From: 2-02-FULL-55-14 sp964534125
GTDB taxonomy: Bacteria; Bacteroidota; Ignavibacteria; UBA10030
Assembly: GCA_964534125.1 (NCBI GenBank)
Contig: CAZHOJ010000003.1
Span: 1-64,000 of the forward strand
Length of the DNA stretch: 64,000 nt
Direction: 5' to 3'
Shown here: one piece after another, positions 1 through 8,418 of the stretch
Position numbering within the stretch: the first letter of the stretch is position 1
Layout of the letters: every line of letters begins with the position of its first letter
The notes under the pieces: model-generated
Told to the model about the DNA's origin: nothing
The model's input: only the letters and a program-made list of their open reading frames with translations
The model's database searches: none
Position numbers and translations under genes: made by a program

Positions 1-90
1 CGCGCAGCGCTCGCAGCGGGAGCAGCGAACGCAACGATCAAAATATCATCAAAAAACATGGCGTGCGTGGCATATTTGACATTCACTGAC

Positions 91-227
91 CGTCGCGCCT
101 GCCCGCCATCCTGGATCTCCAATGGCAGGCGGGGTCGTTGCCTGCCTCGCCTGCCTGACGAATACCTGCCCGCCGAATACCTGCAGGCGGGCCTGCAGGC
201 AGGCCTGACGCGAGTCAGGCGGGCGCG
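91..227. repeat. GC-rich nested palindromic repeat
   Basis: The stretch is built from interleaved CCTGCC and GGCAGG blocks that can fold on themselves. GCCTGCCTG at 149-157 is complementary to CAGGCAGGC at 196-204, and GCCCGCC at 168-174 to GGCGGGC at 186-192. The phrase GAATACCTGC occurs twice (about 160 and 175). It lies upstream of gnd and has no convincing coding content. It is probably an intergenic palindromic repeat. The first 90 bases of the window show nothing I can assign. Confidence 0.55.
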
Positions 228-257
228 AAATGTTTTTCCGCAAGCTCCTAGACGTAC

Positions 258-290
258 ACTATTCACCATTCACTATTCACTGTTCACCAT
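258..290. repeat. Heptad repeat upstream of gnd
   Basis: Four successive 7-base units of the type ATTCACC / ATTCACT / ATTCACT / GTTCACC occupy 261-288, ending 17 bases before the gnd start codon. Related heptad arrays with other motifs occur near 42.2, 49.8, 56.1, 57.3 and 61.7 kb. Confidence 0.7.
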
Positions 291-305
291 CTTATCGATC
301 TCATC

Positions 306-1757
306 ATGTCCTCCTCAGATATCGGCCTCATAGGCCTCGCAGTCATGGGCGAGAACCTCGTCCTCAACATGGAAAGTAAAGGATTCACCGTCTCCGTCTT
401 TAACCGCACCGTCGAGAAGGTCGATGCCTTCATGTCCGGCCGGGCAAAGGGGAAGAAGATCGTCGGCACTCGGTCGATCGAGGAATTCGTCGCCTCCCTG
501 AAGACCCCGCGCAAGGTGATGCTGATGGTCAAGGCGGGCAAGCCGGTCGATGAGTTCATCGAGCTCCTCCTCCCCCATCTGGCAAAGGGCGACATCATCA
601 TCGACGGCGGGAACAGCCACTTTCCGGACTCCACACGACGCACGGAATATCTCGAATCCAAGGGGCTCCGGTTCATCGGCACGGGTGTCTCAGGGGGCGA
701 AGAGGGCGCATTGCTGGGACCGTCCATCATGCCGGGCGGCTCACCGTCGGCATGGGAACATGTGAAACCAATATTTCAGGCAATTGCCGCAAAAGTTCAG
801 GACGGCACGCCCTGCTGTGACTGGGTCGGGGAAAAAGGGGCCGGACATTTCGTGAAGATGGTCCACAACGGCATCGAGTACGGCGACATGCAGCTCATCA
901 CCGAGGCCTACCTCCTCATGCGGGATTACCTTGGCATGACGGCCGATGAGATGGCAAAGGTCTTTGCCGCATGGAACTCACGCGACCTGGACAGCTATCT
1001 GATCCAGATCACAAGCGAGATCCTTGCCTACAAGGACACGGACGGCAAGCCCCTCGTGGACAGGATCCTTGACACCGCCGGACAGAAAGGGACCGGGAAA
1101 TGGACCGGAGTCGCCGCCCTCGACCTCGGCATCCCGCTGACGCTCATCGGCGAGGCAGTGTTCGCACGGTGCCTGTCGGCCGTGAAGGATGCACGCGTTG
1201 AAGCATCGAAGGTACTGACGGGCCCGAAACCCGCATTCAAGGGGAACCGCGACGCATTCATCTCGGACCTCGAAAAGGCACTGTACGCCTCGAAGATCGT
1301 GTCGTATGCGCAGGGATATTCCCTGATGCGTGCCGCGGCTGAAGAGTACGGGTGGGACCTGAACTACGGCGGCATTGCGCTGATGTGGCGCGGCGGCTGC
1401 ATCATCCGCTCGGCCTTCCTGGGCAGGATCAAGGAGGCGTTCGACAAGGATGCCGGACTGACGAACCTTCTGCTCGATCCCTTCTTCAAAGAGAAAATGG
1501 ATGAGGCACAGGGATCATGGCGCAGGGTGGTCTCAGATGCTGTCCAGAACGGCATATGGACCCCGGCCTTCTCGACTGCACTTGCATACTATGACGGCCT
1601 GCGCAATCCCCTGCTGCCGGCGAACCTCCTGCAGGCACAGCGGGACTACTTCGGGGCTCATCAGTACGAACGCCTCGACAGACCGCGGGGTGAGTTCTTC
1701 CATACGAACTGGACAGGCCGCGGCGGCGAAACCGCTTCGACGGCCTACTCGGTCTGA
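306..1757 (+). CDS. gnd: 6-phosphogluconate dehydrogenase (decarboxylating)
   Basis: Oxidises 6-phosphogluconate to ribulose 5-phosphate and CO2, reducing NADP, in the oxidative pentose phosphate pathway. The 483-residue length fits the long, dimeric family (about 470 residues). The N-terminus has the Rossmann start GLIGLAVMGENL (residues 8-19), followed by the family motif GVSGGEEGA near residue 127 and the helical C-terminal half with KGTGKW. It is the first gene of a same-strand run of sugar-acid genes, with 47 bases to the transporter. That placement suggests it may serve the cluster as well as general metabolism. No gluconate-6-phosphate-forming G6PDH is seen nearby. Confidence 0.95.
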   Translation: MSSSDIGLIGLAVMGENLVLNMESKGFTVSVFNRTVEKVDAFMSGRAKGKKIVGTRSIEEFVASLKTPRKVMLMVKAGKPVDEFIELLLPHLAKGDIIIDGGNSHFPDSTRRTEYLESKGLRFIGTGVSGGEEGALLGPSIMPGGSPSAWEHVKPIFQAIAAKVQDGTPCCDWVGEKGAGHFVKMVHNGIEYGDMQLITEAYLLMRDYLGMTADEMAKVFAAWNSRDLDSYLIQITSEILAYKDTDGKPLVDRILDTAGQKGTGKWTGVAALDLGIPLTLIGEAVFARCLSAVKDARVEASKVLTGPKPAFKGNRDAFISDLEKALYASKIVSYAQGYSLMRAAAEEYGWDLNYGGIALMWRGGCIIRSAFLGRIKEAFDKDAGLTNLLLDPFFKEKMDEAQGSWRRVVSDAVQNGIWTPAFSTALAYYDGLRNPLLPANLLQAQRDYFGAHQYERLDRPRGEFFHTNWTGRGGETASTAYSV

Positions 1758-1804
1758 ACCACCGGGGAACGAGACGCTCCTTCACACACATCAAAGGATG
1801 ACTC

Positions 1805-3190
1805 ATGCAGAACGATGCAGGTACACAGAGCGCGGCCTCCCCTTGGAAGGTCGGGTATCATCGCTGGATCATCTGTGCACTGCTCCTCTTCGGAGCGATC
1901 ATTAACTACGTGGACCGTCAGGTCATCGGCATCCTGAAGCCGACCCTGATGGAGACGTTCGGATGGGGAGATGAGCGCATCTACGCGTCGATCGTCTTCG
2001 GATTCCAGCTCGCCTATGCGATAGGCTTCCTGTTCGCTGGTCGGTTCATGGACCGGGTGGGTGTCCGGCGCGGCTTCGCGGTCGCTGTGAGTTTCTGGAG
2101 TATCGCGGCAATCGCACACGGAGCGGCGACGTGGTTCGAAGGCTGGAGCTTCTCCATGATCAACCTCGACGCATCGACCGGTTTCGCGTTCGTGACGATA
2201 TCCGGCGCGGCAGTCGGTCTGGCCATCGCACGGTTCGCCCTGGGCATCGGTGAATCAGGCGCCTTCCCGGCCTCCATCAAATCGGTCGCGGAATGGTTCC
2301 CGAAGAGGGAGCGGGCCCTGGCGACCGGCATCTTCAATTCCGGGACGAACGTCGGTGCTCTCATCACGCCTCTCGTGGTACCGTCGATAGCCCTGTATTT
2401 GGGATGGGAGTACGCCTTCTACATCACAGGCGCGCTGGGATTCTTCTGGGTCGCCTGGTGGCTGTGGGTCTACCGTTCCCCTGAGGATCATCCGCGGCTC
2501 AAGAAGGCCGAACTGGACTATATCCGCAGCGATCCGCCCGATCCGGTCGTCCGCATTCCCTGGCGCACGCTTCTCACCCATAGGCAAACATGGGCCTTCG
2601 CATTAGGAAAGTTCATGACAGACCCGATCTGGTGGCTGTATCTTTTCTGGATACCTGATTTCCTCCACCGGAATCACGGTCTTGACCTGCACTCTATCGG
2701 ATTGCCGCTCATCGTGATCTATATCGTCGCCGATGTCGGAAGCATCGGCGGAGGATGGCTCTCATCCTTCTTTCTGAAACGAGGATGGACCCACAACAGG
2801 GCCCGAAAGACGGCGATGTTCGTCTGCGCTGCGTCGGTCGTTCCGGTGGCATTCGCTGCGAACGTCACCGATCTTTGGCTTGCTGTCGCGCTCGTATCGC
2901 TCGCAGCCGCAGCTCACCAGGGATGGTCGGCCAACCTGTTCACGCTCACGTCAGACATGTTCCCCAGGGCTGCAGTCGGCTCAGTCACGGGCATCGGGGG
3001 GACGGCGGGTGCCATCGGAGGTATGTTCATTGCCATGTTCACCGGTGCGCTCCTGCAGGCAACAGGAAGCTATGTTGTGGTCTTCATTATCGCCGGATCG
3101 ACATATCTGAGCGCGCTTTTCTTCATCCATCTCATCGTGCCGAAGCTCGAACCGGCACGGATCGATGTCTCACAGCCAGCGGCATCCTGA
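1805..3190 (+). CDS. MFS transporter, hexuronate (ExuT-like) family
   Basis: A 461-residue inner-membrane transporter with about 12 hydrophobic segments. The N-terminus (HRWIICALLLFGAIINYVDRQ, shortened here) resembles the anion:cation symporter subfamily that imports hexuronates and aldonates, and the loop motif GRFMDRVGVRR follows helix 2. A good Shine-Dalgarno sequence (AAAGGA) precedes the ATG. The adjoining SDR, KduI and kinase genes make galacturonate, glucuronate or related sugar acids the likely substrate. Exact specificity cannot be read from sequence. Confidence 0.85.
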   Translation: MQNDAGTQSAASPWKVGYHRWIICALLLFGAIINYVDRQVIGILKPTLMETFGWGDERIYASIVFGFQLAYAIGFLFAGRFMDRVGVRRGFAVAVSFWSIAAIAHGAATWFEGWSFSMINLDASTGFAFVTISGAAVGLAIARFALGIGESGAFPASIKSVAEWFPKRERALATGIFNSGTNVGALITPLVVPSIALYLGWEYAFYITGALGFFWVAWWLWVYRSPEDHPRLKKAELDYIRSDPPDPVVRIPWRTLLTHRQTWAFALGKFMTDPIWWLYLFWIPDFLHRNHGLDLHSIGLPLIVIYIVADVGSIGGGWLSSFFLKRGWTHNRARKTAMFVCAASVVPVAFAANVTDLWLAVALVSLAAAAHQGWSANLFTLTSDMFPRAAVGSVTGIGGTAGAIGGMFIAMFTGALLQATGSYVVVFIIAGSTYLSALFFIHLIVPKLEPARIDVSQPAAS

Positions 3191-3202
3191 CCACAGAAGC
3201 CT

Positions 3203-3985
3203 ATGAGCTACCTCGAACACCTGTACAGTCTTGACAGCAAGGTCGCCGTCGTCATCGGCGGGAGCGGCGTCCTCGGCGGCAGTATGGCACACGCCCTCGG
3301 CCGCGCAGGAGCGAAAGTTGCCGTCGGGTACGACGGCAACAGGGCCGGCGCGGAGGCGATCGTCGCGAAGATCACGGCTGACGGAGGCACTGCGCGTGCG
3401 TTGCATACGGACACGCGCTCCCAGGCAGCCCTTGCAGAGGCGCTCACCGAAATCGTCGGGGCATGGGGAAAGGTGGACATCCTCGTCAATGCACCAGGCG
3501 TCAACTCGCCCACTCCCGTGTTCGACATCTCCGATGAAGAGTGGACGAAGATCATCGATACGAACCTCCGGGGGGTCTTCTATGCCTGCCGGGTCTTCGG
3601 CAAGCAGATGATCGAACAGAAGTCGGGAGGCAGCATCATCAATATCTCGTCGGCTTCGTCCGAAATTCCGCTCTCGCGGGTGCTCACGTATTCCGTGTCG
3701 AAGGCAGGCGTGAACAATCTGACCCGGTTCCTCGCCCGGGAATGGGCGCTGCAGAAGATCAGGGTGAACGCGATCATGCCCGGATTCTTCCCGGCAGAAC
3801 AGAACCGGAAGATCCTCACGGAAGAGCGGAAGCGGATGATCTTCGGCCATACACCGATGCAGCGCTACGGTGAACCAGAAGAACTGACGGGCGCCCTTCT
3901 ATGGCTCGCATCGGACAAGGCATCATCGTTCGTGACGGGAACGATCATCCCTGTCGACGGCGGCTTCACCGCCATGACGATCTGA
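3203..3985 (+). CDS. SDR oxidoreductase, mannonate/uronate type (UxuB/KduD-like)
   Basis: A 260-residue short-chain dehydrogenase with nucleotide-binding GGSGVLGG near residue 19, NAPG near 97, catalytic Ser in the ISSASS segment and YSVSK (Tyr/Lys) near 169-173. The PGFFPAEQNR segment and C-terminal VDGGFTAM are typical of SDRs annotated as D-mannonate oxidoreductase (fructuronate reductase) beside uronate genes. The family could equally reduce 2,5-diketo-3-deoxygluconate (KduD) or an unsaturated-uronate product. It lies 12 bases after the transporter and 1 base before the PdxB-like gene, so it is surely co-transcribed. Confidence 0.85.
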   Translation: MSYLEHLYSLDSKVAVVIGGSGVLGGSMAHALGRAGAKVAVGYDGNRAGAEAIVAKITADGGTARALHTDTRSQAALAEALTEIVGAWGKVDILVNAPGVNSPTPVFDISDEEWTKIIDTNLRGVFYACRVFGKQMIEQKSGGSIINISSASSEIPLSRVLTYSVSKAGVNNLTRFLAREWALQKIRVNAIMPGFFPAEQNRKILTEERKRMIFGHTPMQRYGEPEELTGALLWLASDKASSFVTGTIIPVDGGFTAMTI

Positions 3986-3986
3986 A

Positions 3987-5126
3987 ATGAACTTCGTCAT
4001 CGACAGCAAGAATCCCTATGCCGAGTCGCTCTTCGGCCGACTGGGTAGGGTACGGCTCCTTCCGACGGCGCAGATCACTCGCGAGGCGGTCATGGACGCC
4101 GATGCCGTCATCGTACGGACGGAGACGAAGATCGATGAAGCGTTCCTCGGCGGCACAAAGGTCCGCTTCGTGGGAACAGCGACGATCGGTACGGACCATG
4201 TCGATCTTGAATACCTCCGGAAGCATGGCATCGGATTCGCCAGCGCCCCGGGGAGCAACGCCAATTCCGTCGCAGAATACATCGTCGCAGCCCTTCTTGC
4301 GCTTGCGATCCGCAGGGAAAGACCGCTCGCCGGTCAGAGCATCGGCGTCGTCGGCGTCGGGAACGTCGGCTCGCGCGTCGTCGCTGTCGCCCGGGCGCTG
4401 GGGATGAAAGTCCTGATGAACGACCCGCCCCTGCAGCGGCAGACCGGTGACGGGTCATTTCTCCCCATCGACGCCCTCATGGACGCCGACGTGGTCACGA
4501 TCCACGTGCCTCTCACGAGGTCCGGTCAGGACCCGACCTGGCACCTCTTCGACGAAAAGCGGTTGCGCGCCGTACACCGCGGCGCAACGCTGATCAATAC
4601 GTCCCGCGGCGCTGTGGTCGACAATGCGGCACTGACGAAAGCGCTTACTGACGGCCATTTCAGCTCTGCAGTGCTCGACGTCTGGGAGGGAGAGCCGGAG
4701 ATCCCGGCGGACCTCCTCCGGCGCACGGCACTCGGCACTCCTCATATCGCAGGGTACTCTTTTGACGGGAAGGTGAATGCGATCAGGATGATGTTCGAGG
4801 CCGCCTGCGCTCATTTCGGCCTCGACGCGGACCGTTCGATCCCGGAGATGGTAAACGAACGGAAACAGTCAGTGTCGCTGACCCCCGCGGAGAGCCGCGA
4901 GGCCGGGCTGCTTCAGGCGGTCCAGTCCGCCTACGACATCGAGCGCGACGATGCCGCACTGCGGAGCATGCTCGACCTGCCGGTCGGCCAAAGGAAAGCC
5001 CATTTCCGCAGGCTGCGCGCGGAATACCCGATGCGTCATGAGTTCTGTCACACCCGCGTCACCGGGCCAGACAACACGGGCAGTCTGAGGGACACCCTCG
5101 CCGCCCTCGGTTTCACGGTCGGGTGA
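3987..5126 (+). CDS. PdxB-like 4-phosphoerythronate dehydrogenase family protein
   Basis: A D-2-hydroxyacid dehydrogenase of 379 residues with the full PdxB layout: catalytic domain, NAD-binding GVVGVGNVGSR (near residue 115), RGAVVDN near 204, WEGEPE near 233, HIAGYS near 251, and a C-terminal dimerisation domain with YDIERDDA. E. coli PdxB (378 residues) aligns along its length by eye. In vitamin B6 synthesis PdxB oxidises 4-phosphoerythronate. Here it sits between sugar-acid genes with no pdx gene in the window, so its physiological substrate may be a sugar-acid derivative. The 4-base overlap region with the next reading frame supports operon membership. Confidence 0.8.
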   Translation: MNFVIDSKNPYAESLFGRLGRVRLLPTAQITREAVMDADAVIVRTETKIDEAFLGGTKVRFVGTATIGTDHVDLEYLRKHGIGFASAPGSNANSVAEYIVAALLALAIRRERPLAGQSIGVVGVGNVGSRVVAVARALGMKVLMNDPPLQRQTGDGSFLPIDALMDADVVTIHVPLTRSGQDPTWHLFDEKRLRAVHRGATLINTSRGAVVDNAALTKALTDGHFSSAVLDVWEGEPEIPADLLRRTALGTPHIAGYSFDGKVNAIRMMFEAACAHFGLDADRSIPEMVNERKQSVSLTPAESREAGLLQAVQSAYDIERDDAALRSMLDLPVGQRKAHFRRLRAEYPMRHEFCHTRVTGPDNTGSLRDTLAALGFTVG

Positions 5127-5155
5127 TCCGGCCGATGTCAAAGAAGGAGCAGATC

Positions 5156-5986
5156 ATGGAACGTCGATTCTCACCGGACCCCATCCGGACACCCACACTC
5201 TCTACCGACGAGCTGCGAAAGAACTTCCTCGTCGGGGACCTTTTCCAGAACGACAAGGCCTCATTCGTCTACTCCGACCTCGACAGGGCCATCGTCGGAG
5301 GTATCGTCCCTACAGGAGCTGCCATCTCCCTGAAGCCGTTCGACGAGCTCAAGGCGGATTTCTTTCTTCAGAGGCGTGAGCTCGGCATCATGAACATCGG
5401 CGGGAACGGAGAGGTTCACGTGGGCAGTACGTCATATACGCTTGGCCTCACGGACTATCTGTACGTTGGGATGGGGGCGAATGAGGTGAGCTTCCGGTCG
5501 ACGGACCCGCACAATCCGGCCGTGTACTATCTTCTCAGCTATCCCGCACATGCCTCGCACCCGACAACGCTCGGCAGGAAATCGGACGCGAACAGGGTCG
5601 AGCTCGGGTCAGCGAAAGAGGCGAACAAGCGGACCATCTTTCAGGTGATCCATGAGAACGGCATCAAGAGCTGTCAGCTCGTCATGGGACACACAGAGCT
5701 CGCGGAGGGTTCGGTATGGAACACGATGCCTCCGCACACGCACACGCGCAGGATGGAGGTCTATATGTACTTCGGCATGGCCCCGGAAGCGCGGATCGTG
5801 CACCTGATGGGAACTCCGGAGGAAACGCGCCATATCATCGTCGCGAACCGCCAGGCGGTCATCTCTCCGGCGTGGTCGATCCATGCCGGCGCGGGGACGG
5901 GGGCCTACTCGTTCTGCTGGGGCATGGGGGGCGAGAACCAGGCATTCTCGGACATGGACCCCGTTCCATTGAGCACACTGCGATAG
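5156..5986 (+). CDS. kduI: 5-dehydro-4-deoxy-D-glucuronate isomerase
   Basis: Isomerises 5-keto-4-deoxyuronate, formed from unsaturated uronates, to 2,5-diketo-3-deoxygluconate. In E. coli, KduI has also been linked to glucuronate/galacturonate isomerisation. The 276-residue product matches the family length (278 in E. coli). The metal site is visible as HTH at 194-196, E201 and H243. I chose the ATG at 5156 because AAGGAG lies 6 bases upstream and the product then starts like the family. An in-frame GTG at 5123 would overlap the preceding gene. Confidence 0.93.
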   Translation: MERRFSPDPIRTPTLSTDELRKNFLVGDLFQNDKASFVYSDLDRAIVGGIVPTGAAISLKPFDELKADFFLQRRELGIMNIGGNGEVHVGSTSYTLGLTDYLYVGMGANEVSFRSTDPHNPAVYYLLSYPAHASHPTTLGRKSDANRVELGSAKEANKRTIFQVIHENGIKSCQLVMGHTELAEGSVWNTMPPHTHTRRMEVYMYFGMAPEARIVHLMGTPEETRHIIVANRQAVISPAWSIHAGAGTGAYSFCWGMGGENQAFSDMDPVPLSTLR

Positions 5987-5996
5987 GACGAAGTCT

Positions 5997-7271
5997 GTGA
6001 GCACACTGGGCAAAGGCTCCTCATCATTGGTGCTATCGGAACCTGAGATCGCTGCCATCGCGGCAGGGTTCGTGGAGCGGGAACGTCTTGCCAGCCGGAA
6101 GGTCCTTGCGGTCATACCGGACCACACCCGCTCTGCGCCGATCGACGTGATGTTCCGGGTGCTGTACAGGCTTCTCGCGACAGCGCCGGGCAAGCTCGAC
6201 CTCCTCATTGCCCTGGGGACACATCCCCCGATGAGCGAGGCGGCCATCGATACGAGGCTCGGCCTTGCCCCGGGAGAGCGCGCTGCATCGTTCCCGAACG
6301 TCCGGGTCTTCAATCATGCATGGAAGGACCCCGACACCCTGACACGTATCGGCACGCTTCCGGCGTCAGAGGTTGAACGTCTGTCCGCAGGGCATATCCG
6401 GGAGGATGTTCCGGTCACGATCAATCGCTTGATCCTGGACTACGACGTCGTCCTGATCGTCGGTCCCACATTTCCGCATGAGGTCGTCGGTTTCTCGGGC
6501 GGGAACAAGTACTTCTTCCCCGGCATCGCCGGCCAGGAGATCCTCGACATGTTCCATTGGCTCGGCGCCCTCATCACGAGCCCTGCCATCATAGGTGCGA
6601 AGCACACCCCAGTCCGTGCTGTCGTCGATGCGGCCGCGGCCCTGATGCCGGTGAAACGCCTGTGCATGAGCCTCGTTGTCGGTCCGCAGGGACTGAACGG
6701 CCTCTTCTGCGGAACGCCCGAAGAGGCATGGTCAGAGGCCGCCGACCTGTCTGCGCAGCTTCACGTGCGCTACATGGACCGGCCTTTCCCGAGCGTCCTC
6801 TCCTGCCCTGCACCCATGTACGACGAACTATGGGTCGCCGCAAAGGCCGCCTACAAGCTCGAACCCGTGGTAGCGGATGGCGGCGAGCTGATCATCTACG
6901 CCCCGCACCTGACAGAGATATCCGTGACACATGGAGCCCTTATCGAAAAGATCGGATATCACGTACGCGACTATTTCGCCACCCGGATGAAAGAGTTCGG
7001 CCATATCCCGAAGGGTGTGCTTGCGCACTCGACGCATGTGAAGGGTGTCGGAACCTTCACGGATGGCGCCGAAACGCCCCGCATTACCGTCACGCTCGCG
7101 ACGGGGATACCGCGGGAGACATGCGAGCGCATCAATCTTGGCTATCGCGACCCTGCCACGATCGATCCCCTGGAATGGCAGGATCGCGAGTCGGACGGAA
7201 GATTGTACGTCCCCAAGGCCGGTGAGGTCCTCTACCGCCTGAAGGACAATCCCTGGTCAGCATCCTCGTAG
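5997..7271 (+). CDS. LarA-family nickel-dependent racemase/epimerase
   Basis: A 424-residue LarA-superfamily (DUF2088) protein. The residues known to hold the nickel-pincer cofactor in lactate racemase have clear counterparts: PDHTR at 41-45, NHAWKDP at 106-112 (His107), PH at 160-161, GFSGGNKYFFPG at 165-176 (Lys171, cofactor-linked) and His187. Characterised homologues include racemases of malate and other hydroxyacids and a D-gluconate 2-epimerase. In this operon, epimerisation of an aldonate (for example mannonate/gluconate) is the natural guess. No larB, larC or larE cofactor genes are in the window. The GTG start follows kduI by 10 bases. Confidence 0.85.
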   Translation: MSTLGKGSSSLVLSEPEIAAIAAGFVERERLASRKVLAVIPDHTRSAPIDVMFRVLYRLLATAPGKLDLLIALGTHPPMSEAAIDTRLGLAPGERAASFPNVRVFNHAWKDPDTLTRIGTLPASEVERLSAGHIREDVPVTINRLILDYDVVLIVGPTFPHEVVGFSGGNKYFFPGIAGQEILDMFHWLGALITSPAIIGAKHTPVRAVVDAAAALMPVKRLCMSLVVGPQGLNGLFCGTPEEAWSEAADLSAQLHVRYMDRPFPSVLSCPAPMYDELWVAAKAAYKLEPVVADGGELIIYAPHLTEISVTHGALIEKIGYHVRDYFATRMKEFGHIPKGVLAHSTHVKGVGTFTDGAETPRITVTLATGIPRETCERINLGYRDPATIDPLEWQDRESDGRLYVPKAGEVLYRLKDNPWSASS

Positions 7272-7295
7272 GTCAACATTCATCAGGAGTTCTCC

Positions 7296-8378
7296 ATGAG
7301 CGCAGTTCTGAAGATCCTTCCATCAGCGGCCTTCGATTTCATGAGCGTCGGAGCACTGATCCATCGGCTCGATCCGGGTGTGATCCCGTTCCGCAAGGCC
7401 TCGTCGTGCAGTATCCACGTCAGCGGCGGCGAGTTCAATGTTGCGGCAAACCTCGCCGATTGCTTCCGGATGAAGACCGGGATTCTTACGGCCATGGTGG
7501 ACTATCCTGTCGGGGACCTCATCGCGGAGCGGGTCCGCGCGATGGGTGTCACCCCCTTCTACAAGCACTTCAAACATAATGGGGTGAACGGGCCGAACAT
7601 GGCCACCGTCTACAGCGACCGCGGCCAGGGCGTCCGCCCGCCTGTGGTCTTCTACAACCGGTCCAATGAAGCCGCCTCACTGCTGAAACCCGGCGACTTC
7701 AACTGGAAAGAGATCTTTGCCGGCGGCGTCCGATGGTTCCACAGCGGAGGCATCTTTGCCGCGCTGTCCGAAACGACCGGCGAGGTGATCATGGAAGCTA
7801 TGAAGCATGCAAAACAGGCAGGCGCGGTCACAAGCTTCGACCTGAACTACAGGGCGAAGCTCTGGAACATCTGGGGGGGCGAGAAGAAGGCCGTGGAGGT
7901 CATCCGGCGGATCGTCGAGCACGTCGACGTGCTGGTGGGCAACGAAGAAGACCTGCAGAAGGGCCTTGGCATTCCCGGTCCTGAGGTGGCTGCAACATCC
8001 AAACTGGATCCTTCGGCATTCTTCGGCATGATGGAGAAGGTCCAGAAAGTATACCCGACGGTGAGGGCCGTCGCAACGACATTGCGGGAGGTCCACTCCA
8101 CGAACCGGCACAGCTGGAGCGCCGTCGCATGGATCGGGGGCACATCATATACTGCACCGACCTGCGAGCTGGATGTGTACGACCGCGTCGGAGGCGGCGA
8201 CGGATTCGCTTCCGGATTCATCTACGGACTCCTCACCGGCGAAAAGCCAGAGGATGCGGTACGCCTGGGGTGGGCACATGGCGCACTGCTGACCACCTAC
8301 CCCGGCGATACGACCATGGCGACGGTCGAGCAGGTCAGGTCTTTCGCCGAGGGCGGATCTGCACGGATACAACGCTGA
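7296..8378 (+). CDS. kdgK: PfkB-family sugar kinase, KdgK-like
   Basis: A 360-residue ribokinase-fold kinase with the glycine-rich substrate segment SGGEFNVAAN (residues 43-52), FDLNYRAKLW at 181-190, as in 2-keto-3-deoxygluconate kinases, and the anion-hole/catalytic motif GGGDGFASG at 299-307 (Asp302 as base). It probably phosphorylates 2-keto-3-deoxygluconate to KDPG. PfkB kinases acting on gluconate or other sugar acids cannot be excluded. AGGAG precedes the ATG. No KDPG aldolase gene is visible in the window. Confidence 0.8.
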   Translation: MSAVLKILPSAAFDFMSVGALIHRLDPGVIPFRKASSCSIHVSGGEFNVAANLADCFRMKTGILTAMVDYPVGDLIAERVRAMGVTPFYKHFKHNGVNGPNMATVYSDRGQGVRPPVVFYNRSNEAASLLKPGDFNWKEIFAGGVRWFHSGGIFAALSETTGEVIMEAMKHAKQAGAVTSFDLNYRAKLWNIWGGEKKAVEVIRRIVEHVDVLVGNEEDLQKGLGIPGPEVAATSKLDPSAFFGMMEKVQKVYPTVRAVATTLREVHSTNRHSWSAVAWIGGTSYTAPTCELDVYDRVGGGDGFASGFIYGLLTGEKPEDAVRLGWAHGALLTTYPGDTTMATVEQVRSFAEGGSARIQR

Positions 8379-8418
8379 TGATCGACTCACTCACCATCCC
8401 TGTCATGAAGGACCGGAC

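Noticed and set aside
1..305. End of an upstream gene or small coding region
   Set aside because: The open frames here run through the GC palindrome and heptad repeat and show no conserved segment.
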